From the NCBI RefSeq assembly GCF_009363535.1, contig NZ_CP045369.1:4351001-4415000 (forward strand): a DNA stretch of 64,000 nucleotides, read 5' to 3'. Source of the DNA: Microbulbifer sp. THAF38 (GTDB lineage Bacteria; Pseudomonadota; Gammaproteobacteria; Pseudomonadales; Cellvibrionaceae). Below the pieces are notes generated by a model. The model was not told the DNA's origin, did no database searches, and was given only the letters and a program-made list of their open reading frames with translations. Shown piece by piece: positions 33,197 through 41,779 of the stretch (the first letter of the stretch is position 1; every line of letters starts with the position of its first letter). The position numbers were made by a program, and so were the translations under genes.

Positions 33197-34201
33197 ATGA
33201 GCACTGCAACCAGCCGCTATGCCCCCTGGCAACTACAGGAAACCCTGTTGCCCTGGTCTGCTTCCAACCAGGAAGACCAGCGCTTTATAAAGTTCCTGCG
33301 TACAGGGCTTATTGTCTTCGCCGTTTGTGGTTCCATCATTACCTTTGCTCCAGTGCCGGAGCTGACCCGGGAACAAGCAGAGCGAGTGCCACCACAACTG
33401 GCCAAGGTTATCCTGGAGAAAAAGGAGCTCCCCAAGCCGAAGCCCAAACCCAAGGCCAAACCGAGGCCTGAGGAAAAAAAAACCGAGGCAGAGAAAACCA
33501 AAGAAAAACCAGAACCTAATAAAGTCGAGAAGGAAAAGCCGAAACCTGCTCCCAAACCCGAGCCCAGCAAAGTAGAGGCACCCCCTGTTGCCACTATACA
33601 AAAAGCGCGGGAAAAAGCGGCAAGCAGCGGCATCAATGCCCTGGCCGACGATCTATTGGATATGCGTGAGAGTTTTGATACGGGTGAAGTTACCCGCGGT
33701 CAGCTCAGTACCGGCAGCGCCACTGCCGCACAAACACAACGCAATATGATCAGCGATAAATCCAAAACTTCGAGTGGCGGAGTCAGGGCCGGGAGTATCA
33801 GCACTGACACAGGAGGCGTATCACTGGCGGGCCGACAAACCACCCAAGTTGAGCAGGCCCAGGCGAAGGGCTCCGCCAAACAGGCGGCGAGGAGAGTCAG
33901 AGGTGAGAAGTTGGCGCGTACCGATAATGCCATTCGCGGCATAATGGAGGCTAACAAGTCGGCGATCAATGCGATCTACAACCGCGCCTTGCGTCGTGAT
34001 CCCACCCTGCAGGGTAAAATTACTGTGAAGCTGGTCATTGAAGCTAATGGCACTATTTCGTCTATCAAATTAATTGAGAGTGAGCTGAACAACCCAGCCC
34101 TGGAGCGCAAGCTGTTGGCGAGAATCCGCATGATTAACTTTGGTGCTGCGGATGTAAAAGCCACAACCCGCAATTACTCTATCGACTTCCTGCCATCCTG
34201 A
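33197..34201 (+). CDS. TonB-like energy transducer with AgmX/PglI-type C-terminal domain
   Basis: A 334-residue protein starting 1 nt after exbD2. One membrane helix at about 36-54 (GLIVFAVCGSIITFAPV), then a periplasm-spanning Pro/Lys/Glu-rich stretch (about 75-135), a Gly/Ser/Thr linker, and a C-terminal domain at about 235-334 (ESNKSAINAIYNRALRRDPTLQGKITVKLVIEANGTISSIKLIESELNNPALE is its core, given here by position 250-300 only in part). This tail type is the one named after Myxococcus AgmX/PglI gliding proteins, related to TonB ends. It should couple the stator to outer-membrane or TPR partners. A run of nine A lies at 33474-33482. Confidence 0.85.
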   Translation: MSTATSRYAPWQLQETLLPWSASNQEDQRFIKFLRTGLIVFAVCGSIITFAPVPELTREQAERVPPQLAKVILEKKELPKPKPKPKAKPRPEEKKTEAEKTKEKPEPNKVEKEKPKPAPKPEPSKVEAPPVATIQKAREKAASSGINALADDLLDMRESFDTGEVTRGQLSTGSATAAQTQRNMISDKSKTSSGGVRAGSISTDTGGVSLAGRQTTQVEQAQAKGSAKQAARRVRGEKLARTDNAIRGIMEANKSAINAIYNRALRRDPTLQGKITVKLVIEANGTISSIKLIESELNNPALERKLLARIRMINFGAADVKATTRNYSIDFLPS

Positions 34202-34223
34202 TCGGAATTTTAGATAATTGACA

Positions 34224-34275
34224 TTGGCACAGCGGGGCAAATCTTTACAGCTTGCCCGCTGTGCCAATTTTTCTT
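34224..34275 (+). terminator. Strong Rho-independent terminator of the ExbBD/TonB-like operon
   Basis: TTGGCACAGCGGGGCAA pairs with TTGCCCGCTGTGCCAA (one bulged G, 11-nt loop) and is followed by TTTTTCTTT. It lies 22 nt after the TonB-like stop and marks the end of the 24.8-34.2 kb unit. Confidence 0.88.
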
Positions 34276-34284
34276 TCGCACTAA

Positions 34285-34662
34285 TTAATTCAAATCTGCA
34301 GCGTATTGTCGCAATAACTGTAGAGGTACTATCTCCAGAGCTTTCACATGGGTACGCTGTAAAAAAACTCGCGGAGCCCTATCCTGCTGCTGGGCCTCCA
34401 ACCAGCGGGCGGCGCACAAACACCAGCGGTCTCCTGATACTAGCCCCGGAAAACCGTACTCCTCGATCGGCGTACTCAAGTCGTTACCACGGCTGCGGGA
34501 AAAACCTAGAAACTCTTCAGTCACCTCCACACAAACTGTGTGTGAGCCCTGATCCTCCTTGCAGGTGTTGCAGCAGCCATCGCGGAAAAAACCGGTCATC
34601 GGCTCCAAGCTGCAGGGAATAAGAGGATCACCAAATACATTTACTGAGTTATCCATTTCCAT
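34285..34662 (-). CDS. DUF2237 protein
   Basis: A 125-residue cytoplasmic protein (ATG at 34662; a second ATG two codons in is possible). Typical DUF2237 pattern: NVFGDPLIPCSLEPMTGFFRDGCCNT, DQGSHTVCVEVTEEFLGFSRSRGNDLSTP, FPGLVSGDRWCLCAARWLEA. Conserved Cys residues and the GDRWCLC motif stand out. Function is unknown. It follows the DUF2939 gene by 2 nt, so they are probably co-transcribed. Confidence 0.88.
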   Translation of the reverse strand: MEMDNSVNVFGDPLIPCSLEPMTGFFRDGCCNTCKEDQGSHTVCVEVTEEFLGFSRSRGNDLSTPIEEYGFPGLVSGDRWCLCAARWLEAQQQDRAPRVFLQRTHVKALEIVPLQLLRQYAADLN

Positions 34663-34664
34663 AT

Positions 34665-35282
34665 TCAGTCCTCTGCCTCGGTGCCATTGAGCAACTCGAT
34701 ATCCACCAACTGCCAGTGCAAGCCGTTGCGCTGCATAGTCAGCCGCAGCTCCGCTCGGTCAGCCTCGCCATAATCCGCGCTCAGGTGGTTAATATCAGTA
34801 AAACGCCACTTGAGACGTCTCCAACTGCTCTCAGGCTTTTTTTCAGATTCCTGTTGGGCTTGTGGATAGAGATCTGCATCGGGGGCGGCATACTGACCAA
34901 ACAGTCTTTGCTCCATCCCCTCCAGGTCCTCGCCGCCCCGCAGCAAGGCTGCTATCCCTTCCGGGGTGACAAATTGTTGCATCAACGGCCCCATAACAAA
35001 ATTCGCACCAGCGGTCAGCAGTTCATCGAATTCCTGAGGGATCGAATTACCAATTGAGGAGCGCAGCTCTTCCTGTAATCGCACCCTTAAATTGTCACGT
35101 AATACCGGAAAATCCACATAGCGTTCCAGAGTATCGATACTTTCACGCCTTTTTTCTGGCTCCTGGGCACCCGCCATTTGTGCGGCACGCTGCAACTGCT
35201 CCATCGCATAAAAAGGCAAAGCCACATATCCAGCAACGATTAACGCCAGTACCACAATCCCCGCCCAAAGGGTTTTCTTCAT
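34665..35282 (-). CDS. DUF2939 membrane-anchored protein
   Basis: A 205-residue protein. An N-terminal helix (about 3-24) then LPFYAMEQLQRAAQMAGAQEPEKRRESIDTLERYVDFPVLRDNLRVRLQEEL, the DUF2939 pattern of lipid-binding-like periplasmic proteins. The C-terminus (RLKWRFTDINHLSADY, LHWQLVDIELLN) forms beta-strands. Function unknown. It precedes DUF2237 in a two-gene minus-strand unit. Confidence 0.82.
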   Translation of the reverse strand: MKKTLWAGIVVLALIVAGYVALPFYAMEQLQRAAQMAGAQEPEKRRESIDTLERYVDFPVLRDNLRVRLQEELRSSIGNSIPQEFDELLTAGANFVMGPLMQQFVTPEGIAALLRGGEDLEGMEQRLFGQYAAPDADLYPQAQQESEKKPESSWRRLKWRFTDINHLSADYGEADRAELRLTMQRNGLHWQLVDIELLNGTEAED

Positions 35283-35452
35283 TATTACCTCTCCTTATTA
35301 CGTCTAGAGGGAATTTTATGCTGAGAAAGATCCATCACCTAATTTGTCCCTGTACTGGCGTGGCATTGTTCCTAAATCGTGCCTATGAGATATTCGCCCC
35401 CCAAGACTCTGCACATCCAACCAGTTAACTTTTAATAAGGACATCAGACAGG

Positions 35453-36196
35453 ATGAGTGATATTTATCAGGCTCCCCAGGCAGAATTGGCCGGCAGGGAA
35501 GAGAGTAGTGACTTTGGTTCTGTAGAAAAGGGGCTTGCCGGAGATTATTCTTTTTCGATTGGCGATGCCATCAGTGAGGGCTGGAAACTCTCCCTTAGCA
35601 ACCTCGGTACCATCTGGATTGGCCTGATACTCTACTTTGTAGGTGTTTTTGCATTAGCGTTTATATTGTTCTCGCTCTTCGGCCTCTCACTATTAGGCAC
35701 CTTTGATATTGGATCATTCCTACTTTTGACTTTTATAGGTCCTATTGTATTAGTGGCGCTCTGTGCTCCTCTAATGGCAGGTATGGCCATGACGGGCATT
35801 AAAATTGCGCGAGGAGAAAAAGCATCCGGGACCGAAGTTTTTGCCTACTTCGATAAAATCATCCCCCTAGGACTCGTTTCTATTCTGACCTACATACTGA
35901 TTTCTATAGGCTACGCCCTCTTTATCATTCCAGGCGTTTACCTGATGGTTGCCTATATTCTGGCTTTGCCACTAGTTGTCGATCAAAATATGGGGGCTTG
36001 GCAGGCTATGGAGGCCTCGCGCAAGGCAATTACCCACAATTGGTTCGCCTTCTTCGGTTTCTTAATTCTACTCGTCGCTATTTACCTGGTAGGAAGCTTT
36101 GCCTTCTTAATCGGCTTGATTTTTGCTCTGCCATTGATGTGTGTGGCCTACGGTATCGCTTATCGCCAGGTGTTCGGCGGCACTAGCAAAGCTTGA
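35453..36196 (+). CDS. Polytopic membrane protein (BPSS1780/DUF975-like)
   Basis: A 247-residue protein with a short N-terminal tail YQAPQAEL and about five to six membrane helices (about 50-80, 90-115, 140-175, 195-225). The amphipathic start FSIGDAISEGWKLSLSNLGTIWIGLIL and the repeat near MGAWQAMEASRKAITHNWFAFFGFLI are typical of this loosely defined family. Role unknown. It is 29 bp upstream of the RDD gene and may be the first gene of the MoxR-type operon. Confidence 0.65.
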   Translation: MSDIYQAPQAELAGREESSDFGSVEKGLAGDYSFSIGDAISEGWKLSLSNLGTIWIGLILYFVGVFALAFILFSLFGLSLLGTFDIGSFLLLTFIGPIVLVALCAPLMAGMAMTGIKIARGEKASGTEVFAYFDKIIPLGLVSILTYILISIGYALFIIPGVYLMVAYILALPLVVDQNMGAWQAMEASRKAITHNWFAFFGFLILLVAIYLVGSFAFLIGLIFALPLMCVAYGIAYRQVFGGTSKA

Positions 36197-36225
36197 TTTA
36201 TTGAATACTCAACAGGAGCGGTGGC

Positions 36226-36909
36226 TTGCTGGATACCACCTATAACGTCGAAACCCCAGAGGGTATCGATCTGCGCGCACGGGCCGCCGGGCCTGTGCCG
36301 CGCATCCTCGCCTTTGCCGTGGATGTGTTCTATCGCACGCTGATACTGGCCGCTCTCGGTATAGGCTTGGCCTTTGCCAAAACTGCCGGTATGGGAATCT
36401 GGCTAGTCTGCTCCTTCCTACTGGAGTGGTTTTACCCGGTGTTTTTCGAGGTGCTGCGCGGCGGCCAAACACCGGGCAAAAAGGCCTTTGGCCTGATGGT
36501 GGTGAACGATAACCTCACCCCTATCTCCTGGGGCGCCTCCATCGTGCGCAACCTTTTGCGCTTCGCCGATTTCCTACCTTTCGCTTACGCCACCGGCATA
36601 ATTGCCATGACACTGGGGCGCAACTTCCAGCGCTTGGGCGACCTGGCCGCGGGCACCCTGGTGGTCTATCGCGATACGGAAAAGGTGCCCATGGCACTGC
36701 CGGATGCAACACCGCTTCCACCGCCGCGCGACTTCAAACAGCAAGACCAGCTTGCGCTGATCAGCCTACTGGAACGCCACGAGGATTTGAGCGAGGCGCG
36801 CCAACAGGAGCTCGCCAACTTGCTCGAATCTATCACCGCCAAAAGAGACAGTGCCGCGCTGGAGTACCTGCGCTCAGTGGGCAGTTGGTTGCTGGGTGGC
36901 AGGGGCTAG
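36226..36909 (+). CDS. RDD-family membrane protein
   Basis: Starts at TTG, with AGGAG 7 nt upstream; 227 residues. The RDD domain spans about 10-145: ARAAGPVPRILAFAVDVFYRTLIL, GGQTPGKKAFGLMVVNDNL, GNFQRLGDLAAGTLVVYRD-like GRNFQRLGDLAAG. It has three helices and a cytoplasmic helical tail. RDD proteins are often found in MoxR/DUF58 operons. The exact role here is unknown. Confidence 0.88.
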   Translation: MLDTTYNVETPEGIDLRARAAGPVPRILAFAVDVFYRTLILAALGIGLAFAKTAGMGIWLVCSFLLEWFYPVFFEVLRGGQTPGKKAFGLMVVNDNLTPISWGASIVRNLLRFADFLPFAYATGIIAMTLGRNFQRLGDLAAGTLVVYRDTEKVPMALPDATPLPPPRDFKQQDQLALISLLERHEDLSEARQQELANLLESITAKRDSAALEYLRSVGSWLLGGRG

Positions 36910-36915
36910 GAATTC

Positions 36916-37887
36916 ATGAGACAGAGAGATTTCGAAAATCGCCACCGCGATAGTTGGGCGCAGCTGGAAGCCTGGTTGAAAAATGACCACCACAGCGCCG
37001 AAGTGGCCGCATTGGACTTACCCGCCGCCTACCGGGAATTGTGTCAGCAATTGGCGGTAGCTAAGGAACGCCAGTACACCAACCGTTTGATCGACCATCT
37101 CAACCAGCTGGTTACCGCTGCCCACCACCGGGTTTACCGCCAGCAGACCTTGCGCCGCAAGGGGTGGCTGCACTACCTGCTGGCCGGATTCCCCCAGGCA
37201 GTGCGCGCCAACGGTCGCGTGGTGGCCCTGGCTACTGCACTGTTTTTACTGCCGGCCCTGGTGATGGGCATTGGCACCTATAACAACGACGCCCTGATTT
37301 ACGCGATGATGTCGCCGGGAGACGTGCTCTCGCTGGAATCCATGTACGACCCCGGCAACCGGGTATTGGGACGCGAGCGCGGCTCGGACACCGATCTGGC
37401 CATGTTCGGCTTCTATATCAAGAACAATATCGGTATCGCCTTCCGCACTTTTGCCGGCGGCATACTGTTTGGCCTCGGCTCAATTTTTTTCCTGGTTTTC
37501 AATGGTCTCTATCTGGGCGCTGTGTTTGGGCACATCACTCGGGTGGGATTTGTCTCTACGTTTTACCCCTTTGTCATCGGCCACGGCGCTTTTGAACTGA
37601 CCGCCATCGTGCTGGCCGGTGCCGCCGGGCTACTACTGGGCCGCTCCCTGGCCGATCCGGGACAGCATCGGCGCTCGGTGGCTTTGCGCCTGGCCAGTGT
37701 CGAAGCCATGAAAATTATGTACGGCACTTTCCTGATGCTGGTGATCGCCGCCTTCCTCGAAGCCTTCTGGTCCTCCAGCGCTGCCACACCCATAGCGATC
37801 AAACTCGGCTTCGGTGCTCTTCTATGGCTGCTGGTATTCGCCTATTTCGCCCTGGCCGGGCGCGGGGAGTCCCGCCATGCAAGTTAA
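36916..37887 (+). CDS. SpoIIM-like (stage II sporulation protein M family) membrane protein
   Basis: A 323-residue protein with a cytoplasmic N-terminal helical domain (about 1-85) and then six or so helices. Family signatures include FYIKNNIGIAFRTFAGGILFGLGSIFFLVFNGLYLGAVFGHI and FVIGHGAFELTAIVLAGAAGLLLG. In Gram-negatives this family has nothing to do with sporulation and occurs in MoxR operons. It overlaps the next gene by 11 nt. Confidence 0.9.
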   Translation: MRQRDFENRHRDSWAQLEAWLKNDHHSAEVAALDLPAAYRELCQQLAVAKERQYTNRLIDHLNQLVTAAHHRVYRQQTLRRKGWLHYLLAGFPQAVRANGRVVALATALFLLPALVMGIGTYNNDALIYAMMSPGDVLSLESMYDPGNRVLGRERGSDTDLAMFGFYIKNNIGIAFRTFAGGILFGLGSIFFLVFNGLYLGAVFGHITRVGFVSTFYPFVIGHGAFELTAIVLAGAAGLLLGRSLADPGQHRRSVALRLASVEAMKIMYGTFLMLVIAAFLEAFWSSSAATPIAIKLGFGALLWLLVFAYFALAGRGESRHAS

Positions 37888-39475
37888 AAACCTGGCGGTG
37901 CGCGCACGCCTGCGATCGCCCTGGGAATCCATCGACCTGGGTATCGCCCTGGCACGCAAGCACTGGCTGTCGATGTTTCTGGTTTGGCTGCTTCCGGCGG
38001 CACTACTACTGGGCGCCCTGGCCTGGGCTTTTCCCGGCCACCCCGGGTGGTCGATGTTCGCAATCTGGTGGTTAAAACCCGTGTTCGACCGCCTGCCGCT
38101 GTTTATGATCAGCCGCGCCCTATTCGGCACACCGGTCTCCGCACTGGCGGCCCTGAAGGAATTTTTCAAACACAACCGCACCGACTGGCTCGCCTGGATC
38201 ACCATTCGCCGTCTGAGTCCGACCCGCTCCTTCGATATGCCCGTGACCGTGCTGGAGCAATCAAAAGGCAGTGCCCGCAGTGCGCGTCTCAGCGTGCTGC
38301 ACCGCAAACACTCTGGAGCAGCCACCTGGCTGACCCTAACCGGTATCCACCTGGAGGGCTTCCTCCTGATTGCCGCCTTTATCCTGATTTACCTTTTTAT
38401 TCCCGAGCAGGTTGCGGCAAACATCGACTGGGCTCCGCTGATTCGCGGTGAAACCCTGGTGCTGGAGTGGGTATCCAACGTTCTCTGCGTACTGATCATG
38501 GCCGCAGTGGCGCCGTTTTATATCGTCAGTGGCTTCTGCCTGTATATCGGCCGGCGTATTGAATTGGAGGGCTGGGATATCGAAATCCAGTTCCGCGACT
38601 TGGCCGAGCGCCACCAACGCAGCCTGCAGGCAAGCAAATCCGCTGCCGGCCGATCTTCTCCCTTGGCCTCGGTATTACTGTTGTGCGCGCTCGCCTGCAC
38701 GACTCTGACACCGGCGCCACAGGCACAGGCGGAATCCCTGGAAAGCCCCCAACAGGCGCAACAGCGTATCGACGAAGTGCTCGCCGGCGAGGACTTCCAC
38801 AATATTGAGCAGGTGAGTGGCTGGCGCCTTAAAGACCTCGGCGAGGAAGAGCAGGAAAAAATACCCGAGTGGCTTATCGAGCTGTTCGAGTGGCTGTTCA
38901 AGTGGCTCATGGAAAACCCTCCCGAGAGCGACGATTCCTCAGAGATCAATTGGGGGGCGCTGATCGCCAAGCCCATCGAACTATTGCTGTGGATTGCTGT
39001 AATCGCGGGCTTGATTTACCTGGGCTGGCGCCACCGTGAAGCCATTCTCAGCAGCCTGCGCTGGCAACACACCCCCAAGAAGAAAGTGGAGGTGCCAGAG
39101 ACCCTGTTTGGCCTAGATGTACGTCAGTCGAGTCTGCCCGACGACGTGTGCGCAGAGGTGCTGCGCCTGTGGCAGGCCGGGGAAAAGCGCGCCGGCCTCG
39201 GCCTTTTGTACCGCGCCACCCTGTCTCACCTGATTGAGGACTTCCACTTCCACTTTGGCGATCATCTCACCGAGAGTGAATGCGCCCAATTGGTAAGCCG
39301 GCGTCAAAGGACCGCAGACGATACATCGCGCCCGGTAAGCGCTCCGCTGAGCCAGTTTGTACAGCAACTCACTGGCAGCTGGCAGCAGCTGGCCTATGCC
39401 CACCGCCCCCCCGCAGACCCACAGGTAAGCGAGTTGTGCCAGCAGTGGCAAGAGGTATTTGGCAATGACCACTAA
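37877..39475 (+). CDS. DUF4129-containing membrane protein
   Basis: The ATG at 37877 (MQVKNLAV) is preferred, overlapping spoIIM; 532 residues. The N-terminal half has several helices (about 30-80, 155-180, 200-225) and a segment ESIDLGIALARKHW that recalls membrane-remodelling operon proteins. A periplasmic stretch with EIPEWLIELFEWLFKWLM-like helices follows, then one helix (about 372-390, LLLWIAVIAGLIYLGW) and a C-terminal DUF4129 domain (about 455-525, AGEKRAGLGLLYRATLSHL, LTESECAQLV). DUF4129 often resembles transglutaminase-operon partners. Function unknown. Confidence 0.82.
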   Translation: MQVKNLAVRARLRSPWESIDLGIALARKHWLSMFLVWLLPAALLLGALAWAFPGHPGWSMFAIWWLKPVFDRLPLFMISRALFGTPVSALAALKEFFKHNRTDWLAWITIRRLSPTRSFDMPVTVLEQSKGSARSARLSVLHRKHSGAATWLTLTGIHLEGFLLIAAFILIYLFIPEQVAANIDWAPLIRGETLVLEWVSNVLCVLIMAAVAPFYIVSGFCLYIGRRIELEGWDIEIQFRDLAERHQRSLQASKSAAGRSSPLASVLLLCALACTTLTPAPQAQAESLESPQQAQQRIDEVLAGEDFHNIEQVSGWRLKDLGEEEQEKIPEWLIELFEWLFKWLMENPPESDDSSEINWGALIAKPIELLLWIAVIAGLIYLGWRHREAILSSLRWQHTPKKKVEVPETLFGLDVRQSSLPDDVCAEVLRLWQAGEKRAGLGLLYRATLSHLIEDFHFHFGDHLTESECAQLVSRRQRTADDTSRPVSAPLSQFVQQLTGSWQQLAYAHRPPADPQVSELCQQWQEVFGNDH

Positions 39476-40778
39476 ACGCCTGTTGATCGGAATCGCCGTA
39501 CTGCTGTGTGCCGGCCTGGTATGGCTGTTCCTCACTTTTTTTGAACGCTATACAGAAGAAAAGGATCGCGGCTGGGGGTCGGAAGCGCGGCGCAATCCCT
39601 TCCTGGCAGCCGAGCAGTATCTCGCCGGAGTAGGGCTGGAACCGCAGCAGGCGGAAAATATCTCCGTGCTGAATACCCTGCTGGCGGACGCCACTCTGTT
39701 TATCGCCAGTTCCAGCCAAGTCTATAACCCCCAGCGGGTCGAGGAACTGCTGCAGTGGGTGCGAGACGGTGGCCATGCTATCGTCGTCGCGCGCACCGAA
39801 GGCTTTGATTTCGAGGAGGGGCGCAGCGAAGAGCGCGACTGGCTGCTGGAAGCCCTCGGCGTCTCCATGCTGGAAGGGCATGGGGACTACTATTTTGAGC
39901 ATCCACTGCAACCTCTGCTGGGAGAGGATGCAGAGCTGAAACCCGAACAGAGCCCGGGAGAGGCCCTGCGCGAATACAACCGCCGCATTGAAGAGGGCCA
40001 GGAAGAAGAGCAGGCGGAGTCTGAAAAGGAAAAGCCTCGCAATCCCGACGTGGACCCCGAAGATCTGGTCACCCTGCCCACCGCTGGCGGGAACGAGGCT
40101 CAATTACACTTCGACGCCAGCCACCTGCTCTACCATCCCGGCATCGAAGACAACACTGTCGAGGGCGCACCGGTATTTTTTGCCAAAGTCTGGCGCGACG
40201 ACGAGGGCGTGCCCTTTATGCAGTTTGCCCAGGGGGAAGGCGTTATCACCCTGATGACAGACAGCACCATGTGGCAGTCGCACCGAATCGGGCATTTCGA
40301 TCACGCCTACTTTTTACAGTTGCTGGCCGGAAGCGGTGATTTTGTTTTCCTCACCAGGCCACGCTTCGACTCGCTGGGATTGCTCGCACGCCAGTACGCT
40401 GCCGAATTTTTTATCTCCGGTCTGCTCGCCCTGCTGGGCTGGTTGATTTTGCGTGCGCGCCGCTTCGGTCCATTACAGCCATCGCCGGAGATAGCGCGGC
40501 GCTCCCTGTTAGAGCATATCTCCGCCTGCGGCCACTACTACTGGCGAGACGATCAGTGCCAGCGGCTACTCCGCGGGCAGCGTGAGGAGCTGTTGCGCCG
40601 CCTGGGAGCGACGGACACCAGCTCGTCTGCGCGCCAGACTCTGAGCAAAAGACTCAGCGCCACAACCAATCTCAGCGAACACAACATCATCGCCAGCCTG
40701 TGGGGCAAACCGGCGACCAGCGAAGAATCCTTTACCGAACAAATGCGCACCCTGCAGCGAATTGAGGCAGTCCTATGA
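39465..40778 (+). CDS. DUF4350 membrane protein
   Basis: The ATG at 39465 with AGAGG upstream is preferred; it overlaps the DUF4129 gene end by 11 nt; 437 residues. Helix 1 at about 5-24, a GATase-like/DUF4350 domain at about 40-290 (RNPFLAAEQYLAGVG, LFIASSSQVYNPQRVEELLQWVRDGGHAIVVAR, GVITLMTDSTMWQSHRIGHFDHAYFLQLL), a second helix at about 310-328 (FISGLLALLGWLILRA) and a cytoplasmic tail. It is regularly found between DUF4129 and MoxR genes. Function unknown. Confidence 0.85.
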   Translation: MTTKRLLIGIAVLLCAGLVWLFLTFFERYTEEKDRGWGSEARRNPFLAAEQYLAGVGLEPQQAENISVLNTLLADATLFIASSSQVYNPQRVEELLQWVRDGGHAIVVARTEGFDFEEGRSEERDWLLEALGVSMLEGHGDYYFEHPLQPLLGEDAELKPEQSPGEALREYNRRIEEGQEEEQAESEKEKPRNPDVDPEDLVTLPTAGGNEAQLHFDASHLLYHPGIEDNTVEGAPVFFAKVWRDDEGVPFMQFAQGEGVITLMTDSTMWQSHRIGHFDHAYFLQLLAGSGDFVFLTRPRFDSLGLLARQYAAEFFISGLLALLGWLILRARRFGPLQPSPEIARRSLLEHISACGHYYWRDDQCQRLLRGQREELLRRLGATDTSSSARQTLSKRLSATTNLSEHNIIASLWGKPATSEESFTEQMRTLQRIEAVL

Positions 40779-41779
40779 GCGATACTACCCTGAATCCAGA
40801 ACCCCAAACCCACAGCGAAACGCCAGACTGGCAGGCCGCGGCCGCCCAACTACAGCTACTGCGCAACAATATCAACCGCCTGTTGATCGGTCAGGAGCAG
40901 GTCGTCGAGCAGGTGCTGGTGGCTCTGCTGGCCTCCGGCCATGTCTTGCTGGAAGGCGTCCCCGGACTCGGCAAGACCCTGTTGGTGCGCACCCTGGCCA
41001 GCTGTTTTGGCGGCCACTTTCGCCGCATCCAATTCACCCCGGACCTGATGCCGGCGGATGTTACCGGCCACGCCATGTACAACATGGGCGAGAGCCGCTT
41101 CGAAGTGCGCCGTGGACCGGTGTTTACCAATCTACTGCTGGCAGATGAAATCAACCGCGCCCCGGCCAAGACCCAGGCGGCCCTGCTCGAGGTGATGCAG
41201 GAGAAGCAAGTCACTATCGACGGCAAGGCCTTTGCCGTACCCAGCCCCTTTATGGTGCTGGCCACTCAGAACCCCATCGAGCAAGAGGGCACCTACCCTC
41301 TGCCAGAGGCAGAGCTGGATCGCTTCCTACTTAAGGTTCTGATCGACTACCCCAGCCTGGAAGCCGAATTGCAACTGGCCGCCGCTGCCAGCAGCGGCCG
41401 CATAGAGAAACACCTGCGGGAGAAGGCTGCCGGTGAGATAACCGTGGAGCAGTTGCAGCAACTGCAGGCCCTGGTGCCCCAGGTAGCCCTGGACCAGCAG
41501 GTATTGGACTACGCCGTGCGCCTGGTGCGCGCCACCCGTGAAGCCAACCAGCTGCGCAGCCCGGCGGGTCCCCGCGCCAGTATCGGCCTGTTGCAGGCAG
41601 CGCGCGCCAGCGCCCTGCTGCAGGGGCGCGAGTTTGTTCTGCCAGACGACATCAAAGCCATGGCGATCCCGGTTATGCGCCACCGCGTCAGCCTGTCCCC
41701 GGATATGGAAATCGACGGCGAGACCACCGACAGCGCCCTGGCCATGATTATCGATAGCGTCGAGGCGCCGCGACTGTGA
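40775..41779 (+). CDS. moxR: MoxR-family AAA+ ATPase
   Basis: A 334-residue cytoplasmic protein that starts in an ATGA overlap with the DUF4350 gene. Walker A GVPGLGKT, Walker B LLADEIN, sensor 1 ATQNP, and the MoxR-specific segments FTPDLMPADVTGHAMYN and RFLLKVLIDYPS are all present. MoxR ATPases act as chaperones for maturation or metal insertion of complexes, typically with the DUF58 protein next door. The following gene overlaps by 4 nt. Confidence 0.95.
   Translation: MSDTTLNPEPQTHSETPDWQAAAAQLQLLRNNINRLLIGQEQVVEQVLVALLASGHVLLEGVPGLGKTLLVRTLASCFGGHFRRIQFTPDLMPADVTGHAMYNMGESRFEVRRGPVFTNLLLADEINRAPAKTQAALLEVMQEKQVTIDGKAFAVPSPFMVLATQNPIEQEGTYPLPEAELDRFLLKVLIDYPSLEAELQLAAAASSGRIEKHLREKAAGEITVEQLQQLQALVPQVALDQQVLDYAVRLVRATREANQLRSPAGPRASIGLLQAARASALLQGREFVLPDDIKAMAIPVMRHRVSLSPDMEIDGETTDSALAMIIDSVEAPRL

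Noticed and set aside
39369..40103. 244-codon open frame antisense to the DUF4129/DUF4350 genes
   Set aside because: Shadow of confirmed genes in a tight operon.
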